Source of the DNA: Pomphorhynchus laevis
Lineage: Eukaryota > Acanthocephala > Palaeacanthocephala > Echinorhynchida > Pomphorhynchidae
NCBI GenBank assembly: GCA_012934845.2
Contig: WNNJ02000879.1
Location: 62,001-126,000, forward strand
Length of the DNA: 64,000 nt
Reading direction: 5' to 3'
The position numbers were made by a program, and so were the translations under genes. Position 1 is the stretch's first letter. Every line of letters begins with the position of its first letter. Under the pieces are notes generated by a model. It made no database searches. It was not told where the DNA came from and saw nothing but the letters and a program-made list of their open reading frames with translations. This document shows, one piece after another, positions 23,682-32,120 of this stretch.

Positions 23682-23784
23682 CATGATTTGATACCGTTTC
23701 GTCATTACAATGACTCATCAGTGCCAGATTCCCCCCACTGATGGATGCAGAGGAGGATTAGCAGACGGCAAGAAACGAATCATG
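23682..23784 (-). ncRNA. Hammerhead-ribozyme-like motif (type III order), substrate strand diverged
   Basis: On the minus strand CTGATGA is followed by a perfect 5-bp stem II with a 4-nt loop (GTCAT-TGTA-ATGAC) and then GAAAC. Stem I can form from TGCC (23767-23770) and GGCA next to CTGATGA. The outer part of stem III pairs CATGATT with AATCATG. The bases next to the expected cleavage site do not fit: C where U16.1 is needed. All catalytic-strand bases are present but cleavage is doubtful. Confidence 0.55.
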
Positions 23785-24374
23785 TACATGATGTACTAGA
23801 AAACCACTAGTAACCTCATAGAGTGCTAAACCAGCACTACGGCTTCACCAAATAGGATCACTAGCAAAATCACTGCCCAATGTCAGCAAAGGTATATAGT
23901 ATATCGGCTAACTTCTTTTCAAGTAAATACTTTACAAAATATTGAGTTATTGAAATATTTTTAATTTGTGTGGAATGTTTTACAATTTCAGCTTTAATTA
24001 TGATTTTTAGTCAAATCTATGACGCTTACTTTATAAAAGTTATCTAGATAGAGATAATCTAAACTAAAAGAATTTATTTAAAAAATTTACTGTAAAATAT
24101 TACATCAAAATATTCGCAGGTCGATTTAATTTGACTATTATCATTTGTTAAAAGTTTAAACTTTACAAAATATTGAGTTATTCATTGAAATATTTCAAAT
24201 ATGTATGGAATGTTTTACAATGTCAGCTCCAATTATGATTTTTAGTCAAATCGAATAGCGACTTTATTAAAGTGGTCTTAGATAACTTATAAAATTAAGA
24301 CAACATAGATTTCTGTTTCACAACACATTGATTACCCGATATAAGTTCCTCCTGAAATTGAAGTTCCTAATCAC

Positions 24375-24733
24375 ATGAGATTTCGTATTTTTCGAAGGAA
24401 AATTTATGTAAAATTATTTGCTATTTTATTGATAATAGCAATATATAGATATCCGATAATGTACTTTCTTGGGCAAAGTAAAGTTATTCTATCTACAAAA
24501 ATATATAAACTTAACGACAGTGTATATCTAAAATATCGCCATCAAATTTCCAGTTTATGTAATGGTTCATTGTATAATAAGAAATCAATCGCAACTATAC
24601 TTTGTCCAAGCAAATTGTATGGTGATGTTTTTACAAGTGATAATGACATTCGGAAGACATTACAAAGCATTAAAACAAACCAGCTGGATACCAAACCGGG
24701 TGGAATTTGGACTCCAACTATATGTCGAAACGT
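24375..24733 (+). CDS. Beta-1,4-galactosyltransferase-like, exon 1 (membrane anchor and stem)
   Basis: Encodes the N-terminal 119 residues of a type II Golgi membrane enzyme: a short basic cytosolic end (MRFRIFRRK), one membrane segment (about residues 13-31, LFAILLIIAIYRYP), a stem region, and the family's pre-catalytic 'CPSKL...GGIWTPTIC' block, equivalent to 'CP...GGRYRPPDC'. The ATG at 24375 is the first in frame and directly precedes the basic-plus-hydrophobic start. The exon ends at a good donor (CGT|GTAAGT, 24733/24734) in phase 2. Joining to 29383 keeps the frame and gives a 355-residue protein, the normal family length. The donor-acceptor pairing is inferred, not backed by transcripts. 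Confidence 0.82.
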
Positions 24734-24837
24734 GTAAGTTACATTGTATAATTCCAAATATTATGATCTCAATAAAACAAAGGAAATGATCTTAAAAATT
24801 ATTTTTTTTATGTTTTAACGGTTAACTTCTTATTTGC

Positions 24838-25170
24838 CTTTAGCCTTTGTCTCGTTAAGACGCGGGGTCGGCTATTTTTGAACAACTTATCCACTTATTC
24901 AATCAAGGCCTTGTCCGGGTGAAGGTGGCTTTATCCTATGTCGACTGGAGAGTATCAATCAATCCACCGTTGCTTGGATCGTCATTGTGTGTTTCTATAT
25001 TGGACTTGTCAATATTTCAGTTAACGACAGCATTTGAAGTGCGTCTCCTGATCAGCATGTCGCAAGGTTTGTCACCAGGAGAATGTCCGTAATTAGTACA
25101 CCACATAGCATGTTCGCTACGAGGAGTGCTCAGGAGCACCACAAAGAGGAACAAATATCATCCTCTACGT
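24838..25170 (+). repeat. Left member of a diverged inverted pair flanking the intron repeats
   Basis: 'tttgtctcgttaagacgcgg', 'gtcggctattt' and 'tccgggtgaag' recur, diverged and in reverse orientation, at 29065-29172. The inner part (25050-25150) is also related to 22435-22560. Family unknown. Confidence 0.5.
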
Positions 25171-25674
25171 TTTAACCGTTAGCATAATCTCATAAATGAT
25201 TCGGAAATTAAATCTTCGAATGCATATACCGTAAAATATTTCTGTAGTTTTTGTGATATATATAATTATTGTTGCGAGTGTAACCGCAATCTGGGGTCAT
25301 TGATAGACTCTTTTAAATAATAAAATTTTGAAAAGGAACCAGATAAATTAAAGCAATTCATCTGGTTCCTTTTCAAAATCTTATTATATATAGGTAAAAT
25401 CGAATTTGATTTACACCCGCGTTGTATATATACAGTGATGAAGCATGAAATTCTTTATTTATAGAAAGAGGCAGGTAGGTGTAATAGACAGTCCTGGTTG
25501 AATCACATCTCTAACATCTCTACTTTATTTATTGATCTTCTGAAGATCCCAGGCGGCGGTACTTCCTTTCTTGTTTATTTTATTGATCAATTAATGATCG
25601 CGCTGATGTCAATTACACTCAAAAGAATTCACTGCATTGTATTGACTTCGAAAGCGAAAGCACCGTCATGCAAT
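25171..25674. other. Intron spacer
   Basis: AT-rich DNA. An inverted pair of about 26 bp around 25327-25383 ('gaaaaggaaccagataaatt' and its complement) can form a hairpin. Nothing else recognised. Confidence 0.5.
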
Positions 25675-26208
25675 TAGCAACACTCATTCTACTGATGAGT
25701 GTTGCCGGGTACTCATTGGTCGTCTAGAAGTGACATGGTGACTGAAAGTCTTAATTCGAAGTCCAGTCTATCAAGCAACACCATTTAGTATAAATGCCGT
25801 ATTTCGTAAGAAATCCTAGACCGTTGTATACTCAGCGCATCCGTGCAATACTATTATACCTGCCGTATCTATTAAGGAACCAACGAGTGCAGCGACAATT
25901 CAGCAACAACCTCTGCCTAGTGTTTAAGGATGGTCCGCACAGCAATTCGATCTGGTTAAGAGCGTAAGCCTCAGACAATTAAGCAAAGTGTCAGAAACGC
26001 CTTTATTCACAATGTCACACAGGCAACCGAAACGGCCAGTGAGTACTTCATTCTACTGATGAGTGTTGCCGGGTACTCATTGGTCGTCTAGAAGTGACAT
26101 GGTGACTGAATGTCGTGAATCGAAGTCCAGTCTATCAAGCAACACCATTTAGTATAAATGCCGTATTTCGTAAGAAATTCTGGACCGTTGTATACTTAGC
26201 ACATTCGT
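25675..26208 (-). repeat. 361/380-bp satellite, one and a half units in reverse orientation
   Basis: Same unit as the arrays at 46944-49470 and 58474-59505 but inverted: CTACTGATGAG occurs at 25689 and 26053, 364 bp apart. Here the arms flanking the hammerhead-like motifs are longest: GACCA through GTGAGTAC against GTACTCATTGGTC, allowing G-U pairs. Confidence 0.9.
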
Positions 26209-26561
26209 GACTACCATTAATATGAATCATCAGAAGGAATTTAGCATATGATCTGTGTCTGGCAGTGTGTATTGCAGTTTAAGCATGCATCAGGCACTAC
26301 ATTCCTTTTAAGAGAAATGCTGTTTTACAGAAACACTTTTAAGTGTACAAATATATAAAATTTAATTTATTGTTACACCTGCCCTGGGACACTAAATGGT
26401 GTACGCATAAATATATCACTGTTTTTCTCATGAAGAGGCATAAACACCAGCCAGCATCCTATATAACCTCATCAGGCCAAGTAATATAACCAAATTATTT
26501 TCGCAATATTCAACGTCGCTACGTATTCCTAGTCATCCTATGTGTGACGACAAATTTCCAC

Positions 26562-26605
26562 CACGGTATTCGTTTTTTGCTCTAACGGAGCTCATCTGTA
26601 CCGTG
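26562..26605 (-). ncRNA. Variant hammerhead-like core, unit 1 of the 460-bp repeat
   Basis: Minus strand: arm CACGGTA, then CAGATGA (hammerhead consensus CTGATGA), stem-loop GCTC-CGTTA-GAGC, an A-run in place of GAAA, then arm TACCGTG complementary to the first arm. The helices fit a type I hammerhead, but two core positions differ. Confidence 0.4.
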
Positions 26606-27023
26606 ACTTTAAAAATCATCCATCGACACCTTAACACACGCTTAAACAGTGTCTAAAGCTCGAAAAACAGAACTACCCTTAATATGAATAATCAGAGGGA
26701 ATTTAGCATTAACTCTGTGCATGGCAGTGCGTATTGCAGTTTAACCATGCATCAGGCACTAAATTCTTTTGAATAAAAATTCTGTATAACATGGACACTT
26801 TCGAGTGTACAAATATATAAAATATAATTTGTTGTTACAACTGCCTTGGGACACGAAATGGTGGACTCAAATAAATCATTATGTTTTTCTCATGAATAGG
26901 CATGAACACCAGGCAGCATTTTGTATATCCTCATCAGACTAAGAAGTAGCACCGAATTATTCTCGCAGTATTCAAAGTCGCTACGTATGCCTAGTCATCT
27001 TATGTGTTACGACAAACTTTCAC

Positions 27024-27067
27024 AACGGTATACACGTTTAGCTCTAACGAAGCTTATCTGTACCGTT
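27024..27067 (-). ncRNA. Variant hammerhead-like core, unit 2 of the 460-bp repeat
   Basis: Same layout: AACGGTA, CAGATAA, stem GCTT/GAGC, TAAAC, then GTGTA|TACCGTT. A two-base stem III (AC/GT) followed by a legal GTA cleavage triplet would be possible. The core is degraded (CAGATAA). Confidence 0.38.
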
Positions 27068-27478
27068 ACTTCACTAAACATACATAGGCACCTTAACAAA
27101 CGCTAAAACAGTGTTTAAAGCTCAAAAAACAGAACTACCTTTAATCTGAATTATCAGATGGAATTTGGCATAAGCTCTGTGCATGTCAATGCTAATTACA
27201 GTTTAAACATGCATCAGGCACTAAATTCTTTTTAAGAGAAATGCTGTTTTACAGGGACATTTTAAGTGCACAAATATATAAAATTTAATATGTTGTTACA
27301 CCTGCCCTGGGACACTAAATGGTGTACGCATAAATATATCACTATGTTTTCCTCGTGAATAGGCATGAACACCGGACAGCATCCTATATATACTCATCAA
27401 AACAAGAAATTTAACCAAGTTATTCTCGCAATATTCAAAGTCGCTACGTATGCCCAGTCATCCTACGGCAAACTTCCC

Positions 27479-27522
27479 AACGGTATACGCGTTTAGCTCT
27501 AACGAAGCTCATCTGTACTGTG
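27479..27522 (-). ncRNA. Variant hammerhead-like core, unit 3 of the 460-bp repeat
   Basis: CAGATGA, stem GCTT/GAGC, TAAAC, GCGTA|TACCGTT, with outer arm CACAGTA (one mismatch). The U-to-A change at core position 4 is shared by all three units, so it is either ancestral or a real variant. Confidence 0.4.
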
Positions 27523-27725
27523 ACTTCAAAAATCATCCGTCGACACCTTTACACAAGCTTAAACAGTGTTTAAAGCTCGAAAAACAGAACTACCTTTAAT
27601 CTGAATTATCAGAGGGAATTTGGCATAAGCTCTGTGCATGGCAGTGCGTATTGCGGTTTAACCGTGCATCAGGCACTAAATCCCTTTTAATATAAAGCTG
27701 GTTTACAGGAACACTTTAAAGTGTA

Positions 27726-28019
27726 CAAATATATAAATCTAAATATATAAATATATAAATTAATATATCTATTTATAAATATATAAATCTTTTTTCGATC
27801 AAGCGTGTTGATCAAAAAAATCTAAATTCTTCCGAGACAGTAGGCTCAAACGTCAGCATTTATAATATAGTTTCTGTAAATTTCTGTAAATTTTTTTTAA
27901 TTGTACGGTAGCACTTAAGAAGTATCTAGCGAAAGTTACGAAACGTTTGCCAAAACAAAACTTGTTTTAGTTCTGGTTACAACAATTACTCTAAAATATT
28001 TGTTCGAGTGTTCACTTCG
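27726..28019. other. Intron spacer
   Basis: TA-rich 'atataaat' runs (27725-27795), then a single-copy-looking stretch. No gene or RNA motif recognised. Confidence 0.5.
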
Positions 28020-28128
28020 ATCTTTAATAAATTTCCTCAAATGGAAATACTATTCGTGGAATCATTAGATATCAGGGTGTCAGCACCACGAAATAAATTC
28101 AACAGTGAAATTGTCGCAAATGACAAAG

Positions 28129-28212
28129 TCACCGTTTCGAGCTAGTTGGCTCTCATCAATAGCTTGTAATCCCCACAACTGGATTGAAGTTGGGAGAAAA
28201 GCTATACGGTGA
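28129..28212 (-). ncRNA. Type III hammerhead ribozyme, copy 1 (one core change)
   Basis: Minus strand: TCACCGTA|TAGCTT...AAGCTA, then TTGATGA, GAGC-CAACTA-GCTC, GAAAC, GGTGA. Stem III (TCACCGT/ACGGTGA), stem I (TAGCTT/AAGCTA, then CTCCC/GGGGA and a CAACT/AGTTG-capped hairpin) and stem II (GAGC/GCTC) are all intact. The only core departure is T for C at position 3. Confidence 0.8.
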
Positions 28213-28558
28213 TTTGAAACAACAAAGGCTCCTTGTTCCCTTGCAAAGACTGGGGTTTGCAACTGCAAATATTTACCCGTCTGCATTAAGCGCTGGAGAA
28301 CCAAGCGCGTTGTGCTACAAAGATACACACCAGTTGGCTACTGGATAGTACAATTTAGCACTACGATGCACTGCTGCTATGCATCACTATCAATAAATTT
28401 CCTCAAATAGAAATACTATTCGTGGAATCATTTGATATCAGGGTGTCAGCACAACAAAATAAATTCAACAGTGAAATTGTCGCAAATGACAAAGTCTCGG
28501 GTTTGCAGTTGCAAACCCCAGTCTTTGCAAAGGAACAAAAAGCCTTTGTTGTTTCAAA

Positions 28559-28642
28559 TCACCTTATAGCTTTTCTCCCAACTTCAATCCAGTTGTGGGG
28601 AGTACAAGCTACTGATGGGAGCCAACTCGCTCGAAACGGTGA
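28559..28642 (+). ncRNA. Type III hammerhead ribozyme, copy 2 (two changes)
   Basis: Same structure as the neighbouring copies. The core reads CTGATGG (A9 changed) and the cleavage side reads CACCTTA, losing one stem III pair. Stem II is GAGC-CAACTC-GCTC and GAAAC is intact. Probably inactive. Confidence 0.8.
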
Positions 28643-28924
28643 CTTTGTCATTTGCGACAATTTCACTGTTGAATTTATTTTGTGGTGCTGACACCCTGAT
28701 ATCAAATGATTCCACGAATAGTATTTCTATTTGAAGAAATCTATTGATAGTGATGCATAGCAGCAGTGCATCGTAGTGCTAAATTGTACTATCCAGTAGC
28801 CAACTGGTGTGTATATTTGTAGCACAACGCGCTTGGTTCTCCAGCGCTTAATGCAGACGGGTAAATATTTGCAGTTGCAAACCCCAGTCTTTGCAAGGGA
28901 ACAAGGAGCCTTTGTTGTTTCAAA

Positions 28925-29007
28925 TCACCGTATAGCTTTCTCCTAACTTCAATCCAGTTGTGGGGAGTACAAGCTACTGATGAAAGCCAACTAGCTCGAA
29001 ACGGTGA
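28925..29007 (+). ncRNA. Type III hammerhead ribozyme, copy 3 (all core bases present)
   Basis: TCACCGTA (28925-28932) | TAGCTT, then the stem I hairpin ending AAGCTA, CTGATGA, AAGC-CAACTA-GCTC, GAAAC, GGTGA. Stem III has 7 perfect pairs (TCACCGT/ACGGTGA) and stem I starts with 6 perfect pairs (TAGCTT/AAGCTA). Every invariant base (CTGATGA, GAA, U16.1, H17) is present. The only weak spot is the first stem II pair (A-C for the usual G-C). Predicted self-cleavage lies after position 28932. The family is known to cleave its own strand to a 2',3'-cyclic phosphate. Confidence 0.85.
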
Positions 29008-29064
29008 CTTTGTCATTCGCGACAATTTCACTGTTGAATTTATTTCGTGGTGCTGACACCCTGA

Positions 29065-29172
29065 TATCAACTTCGATCTTCGAGCAAGCAAACTTCACCC
29101 GGACCGAACCCTCGATAAAGTTAGGTGTTGAACTCGTTTTAAAATAGCCGATCCGGCGAGCAAACGTAACTA
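29065..29172 (-). repeat. Right member of the diverged inverted pair
   Basis: Read on the minus strand it gives 'gccggatcggctattttaaa' and 'ggtccgggtgaagtttgctt', parallel to 24850-24935. About 100 bp of similarity. Confidence 0.5.
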
Positions 29173-29382
29173 AAGTAAAATAAGTACAAAAATTTATTTG
29201 AAGGATATAAAATTTTGAAAAATTTATAGTAGTATGAACATTTAATTTTAACGTTATCTAAAGATTTGAAAATTACACAAAGTTATATATACACGATTTT
29301 TTGAAGTGTAGAGCATATTTCACATTTCAACTTATGAGATTTGTTTTAAATTTATGCTGTGCATTATAAAACTGTTTTAAAG

Positions 29383-30091
29383 TCTGAAATTTCTGAAATT
29401 GTACAATGTTACGAACGCTCCGATTGCTGTAATAGTCGCATTGCGTAATCGCCATGATACACTACAGTATTTTCTTAAATCGATGCATTCGTTTCTACAG
29501 CATCAAATGCAACCTTATATTATTATAGTTGTAAACCAGACCGGTAAGACACTTTTTAATCGTGGTTTGTTATTCAATGTCGGTGTTCTTCTAACACCGC
29601 TATCGATAAAATGTTTCGTGCTGTCTGATGTCGACATGATTCCTTTAAAGTATGAAAATCAATACATTTGCAATCCTGAGCGTCCAAAACACATAGCATC
29701 TGCTATTTCTAAATGGAATTATAAACCACCTTATAAAAAATATTTCGGAGGAATAACTGCATTTACTCGGGAACAGTACTTTAAACTAAACGGCTACAGC
29801 ACGCGGTTTTGGGGCTGGAGAGGAGAAGATGATGAATGTTATCTAAGATCATTTCACACATTCCAAAACATTTCTAGAACAACACTGATAGAAGGTCGTA
29901 TTTTTCACTTCAATCACAGTAAAAAAGAAAGTGCTAAAGATAACCCCAATAGACATAAGCAACTGCTCGTTGTAGACATGGATAAAGATGGTCTTTCTAG
30001 TACAGCTAAATCATGCAAAATATCATCGGTGCATTCCAACAGATTATATACTGAAGTAAACGTGGACTGCCAAATTTTAAATTCATTGTAA
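29383..30091 (+). CDS. Beta-1,4-galactosyltransferase-like, exon 2 (catalytic domain)
   Basis: Catalytic domain of a GT7-family enzyme that transfers galactose or N-acetylgalactosamine from UDP-sugar to terminal GlcNAc in the Golgi. Motifs in order: 'VIVALRNRHDTLQYFL', 'VVNQTGKTLFNRGLLFNVG', the metal-binding 'DVDMIP', 'YFGGITAFTREQYFKLNGY', 'FWGWRGEDDE' (usual form WGWGGEDDD), and 'HFNH', where most members have MIRH; the final metal-ligand His is kept. The acceptor is TTTTAAAG|T (29382/29383). The stop at 30089-30091 is followed by an AATAAA at about 30126. Whether the donor is Gal or GalNAc cannot be told from sequence. The Gly-to-Arg change inside the WGW box is unusual, so an altered or reduced activity is possible. 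Confidence 0.88.
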
Positions 30092-31099
30092 TTTGTGTTT
30101 TCAAAAAAAGTATTTTTATTTAGTAATAAAATATTGTTATTTAATAACAAAACCTATACGACGTTAGTCGAATCTCAATCTCCTTAATCCTTAAAAATGA
30201 AGAGGCAACCATGATGAACTTAATATCTGATCTAAATAAATTATTATCAAAAATGAGTATAACATTATCCCTCTATTGTAGAGCATAACCTTAATTGAAG
30301 TGCGCTCATTTGAAGTTCTTTGGTGCAAAATTATCTGCTCTTGACAGTAAAGTAAAAACCAAAAAGTTTATTGTATCAGTCCTTGCAAAATTATCAAATT
30401 TAGATGGATAATCAATGCAACCCTTAGATCTTCTTAAATTAAACAAAAAGGTGAAATAATATTATTCGCCTAAACTTAACTTTGAAAAAATCTTAAAGTA
30501 TGTGCAAGCGTATATGCTGATCAACATTTTCGGTTGTTTAAATTAAATATAAATGGTTTCTGCTGCGAAATTACCTTGTATGATCTACAAAATTGATAAA
30601 AATAAACGAAAGAATCCATCAAATATATAATAATACATATAATCCATGATATATATCATGGATTATTTGATATATATTATTATATATCAAATATATATTA
30701 TTATATATTCTATATTCTACTTTAGGCACATAAATTAAATAGACTATGCTTCAAAAGACCTAATATCAGCACCAACAGCATCGCAACAGAAGAGTTTTAA
30801 AAATATCACTATGTACTTCAGCAAGTACTTGCCAACGTAAAAACTCACCTAGCTTGAGTGACACACTTTTAAAAAATTTAATATTATACAATAAAAGTAT
30901 TTGGTCGAACGATATTTTATTAACATTATAAATAAGATCTTTTATACACAACAATTCCTCACAGCGAAAAAATAAATGCAAATTGGCCGTTTCAAATATT
31001 ACATTTTATAACAGATAATATTATTATATTAATATTATTAATATAATCTTAATATTATTCTAAGGAGCAACATATTCAGCAATAAAGTAAATCGACAAA
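30092..31099. other. 3' flank of the galactosyltransferase gene, AT-rich
   Basis: Contains the AATAAA at about 30126, a likely poly-A signal. From 30590 to 30725 it is dominated by 'atatatt' runs, including an inverted pair around 'atccatgatatat'. A 71-codon minus-strand frame (30766-30981) has no convincing family match. Confidence 0.5.
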
Positions 31100-31420
31100 A
31101 GAAGGACAGCCATGGGCACACTAACTGCTCCATTTCAACTATCCTCTATTTTGATTGGTATGATAAACTGATATTTGAGAAATGACAACATAAACCTCCT
31201 ATCTGGCGGATATGTGCTGACGATATTTTCGTAATGTGGAAATATGGAAGCGAAAAACTAGATAAGTTTATTATCGAAATCAATGACAACATTTTACTGA
31301 AATTCCGTAGTAGCATGCAAACACCTGTAAACTTTTTAGATGTTTGCACTTACAATATTAATAAGAGGAAATGTAGAGACGGTAATCTACTGGAAGCCAG
31401 AATGGAACTAAATATTTAAG
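31100..31420 (+). pseudogene. PLE reverse-transcriptase fragment (third family)
   Basis: Encodes 'RICADDIFVMWKYGSEKLDKF' split across frames near 31195-31265 (Penelope-type YVDDIFVLW box) and then 'VNFLDV'. It is more conserved in composition than the Naiad-type PLEs nearby and comes from a different PLE lineage. Broken and short. Confidence 0.65.
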
Positions 31421-31519
31421 TGTAAAAGTAGTCATTCACGATTCGTTAAAAATGACTTCAATAATAAATGAGACAATGAGATTATCCAAAATATGTAGCA
31501 TGTGAAGGCCGAAAGAAGC

Positions 31520-31720
31520 AGATCAGCTAACTGAGTCTACGTATTTTATATTATTTATAAATTAAAAATGCTAAATGAAATTTAAAAAATTTGATAAATG
31601 ATAAAATAATATTAAATAATAAAAAAGTATAGAATAAGATTTAAATCAAATTTACATTTTTAATTGAAATTTTAAACAAAAGTCAATTTTTATTATTGAA
31701 TACTAAATAACAGACCATGT
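31520..31720 (-). repeat. PLE-associated AT-rich terminal segment
   Basis: 'cagctaactgagtctacgta...aatgctaaatgaaatt...' is the same segment as at 55355-55570, 55590-55760, and (reversed) 21855-22010 and 61030-61225. It borders pLTRs there and may be the element end. Confidence 0.7.
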
Positions 31721-31787
31721 CACAAAATAAGGATTCGAGGAATAAGGATAAAAATCGATTAGAGGAATAAGAATAACCCCAATAGAC

Positions 31788-32120
31788 ATGGGAGTATTTT
31801 TATTATCTGCAATAAGTAATCAACAAGAAATATATTTTATTTTTATTTTGTTTAAATTAAAGACAAAGAGATCACGATTGCTAGGAGTTCGAGCAGTTCT
31901 AAAGCAAGCAATAATTGCTTCTGATAACAACGGATCTACCCTGCGTTATCTTACAAGCAATGAATGTGGACACATGCATCCGTCAAATAAGGATGATTTA
32001 TCTAAATCGATAATAGAACTAAAGACGATTTTCAAACAAATTGAGGATATACAATCCTTATTAACACGAGGATGCATTAACATGCATTATCATTCATATG
32101 AACATCTCAATAACTATTGA
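31788..32120 (+). CDS. Unrecognised open frame, possible exon or relic
   Basis: 110 codons. I do not recognise the protein. The second half ('LLGVRAVLKQAIIASDN', 'CGHMHPSNKDDLSKSIIELK') looks protein-like and begins near a possible acceptor (ttaaattaaag, about 31862). The first residues look like random AT-rich translation. No neighbour suggests a role. It could be a single host exon or part of an unknown element. Confidence 0.25.
   Translation: MGVFLLSAISNQQEIYFIFILFKLKTKRSRLLGVRAVLKQAIIASDNNGSTLRYLTSNECGHMHPSNKDDLSKSIIELKTIFKQIEDIQSLLTRGCINMHYHSYEHLNNY

Larger units (their letters stand above)
22011..24374. other. AT-rich region upstream of the galactosyltransferase gene
   Basis: Mostly AT-rich DNA without exons. 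It holds a repeat-like stretch at 22435-22560 and a hammerhead-like RNA motif at 23682-23784. A promoter for the gene starting at 24375 should lie here, but I see no diagnostic element. Confidence 0.55.
26213..27725. repeat. 460-bp tandem repeat, about 3.3 units
   Basis: Units begin near 26213, 26675, 27136 and 27592 (spacing 461, 461, 456 bp) with 'ttaatatgaatcatcag'-type sequence. Each full unit contains a hammerhead-like segment on the minus strand. Copies are moderately diverged. Confidence 0.9.
28020..29064. repeat. Cluster of three ribozyme-bearing repeats in inverted arrangement
   Basis: A minus-oriented unit (about 28030-28385) faces a plus-oriented pair (28500-28740 and 28741-29064). 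The joining piece 28389-28497 is the exact reverse complement of 28600-28740 except for a few bases, so the centre is a foldback. All three units contain the same type III hammerhead. Confidence 0.9.
24734..29382 (+). other. Galactosyltransferase intron filled with repeats
   Basis: 4649-bp GT-AG intron. Apart from its edges it consists of repeat material: a partly inverted-ended segment (24838-29172), reverse-oriented satellite units, a 460-bp tandem repeat and an inverted cluster of ribozyme-bearing repeats. No nested gene is seen. Confidence 0.75.
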
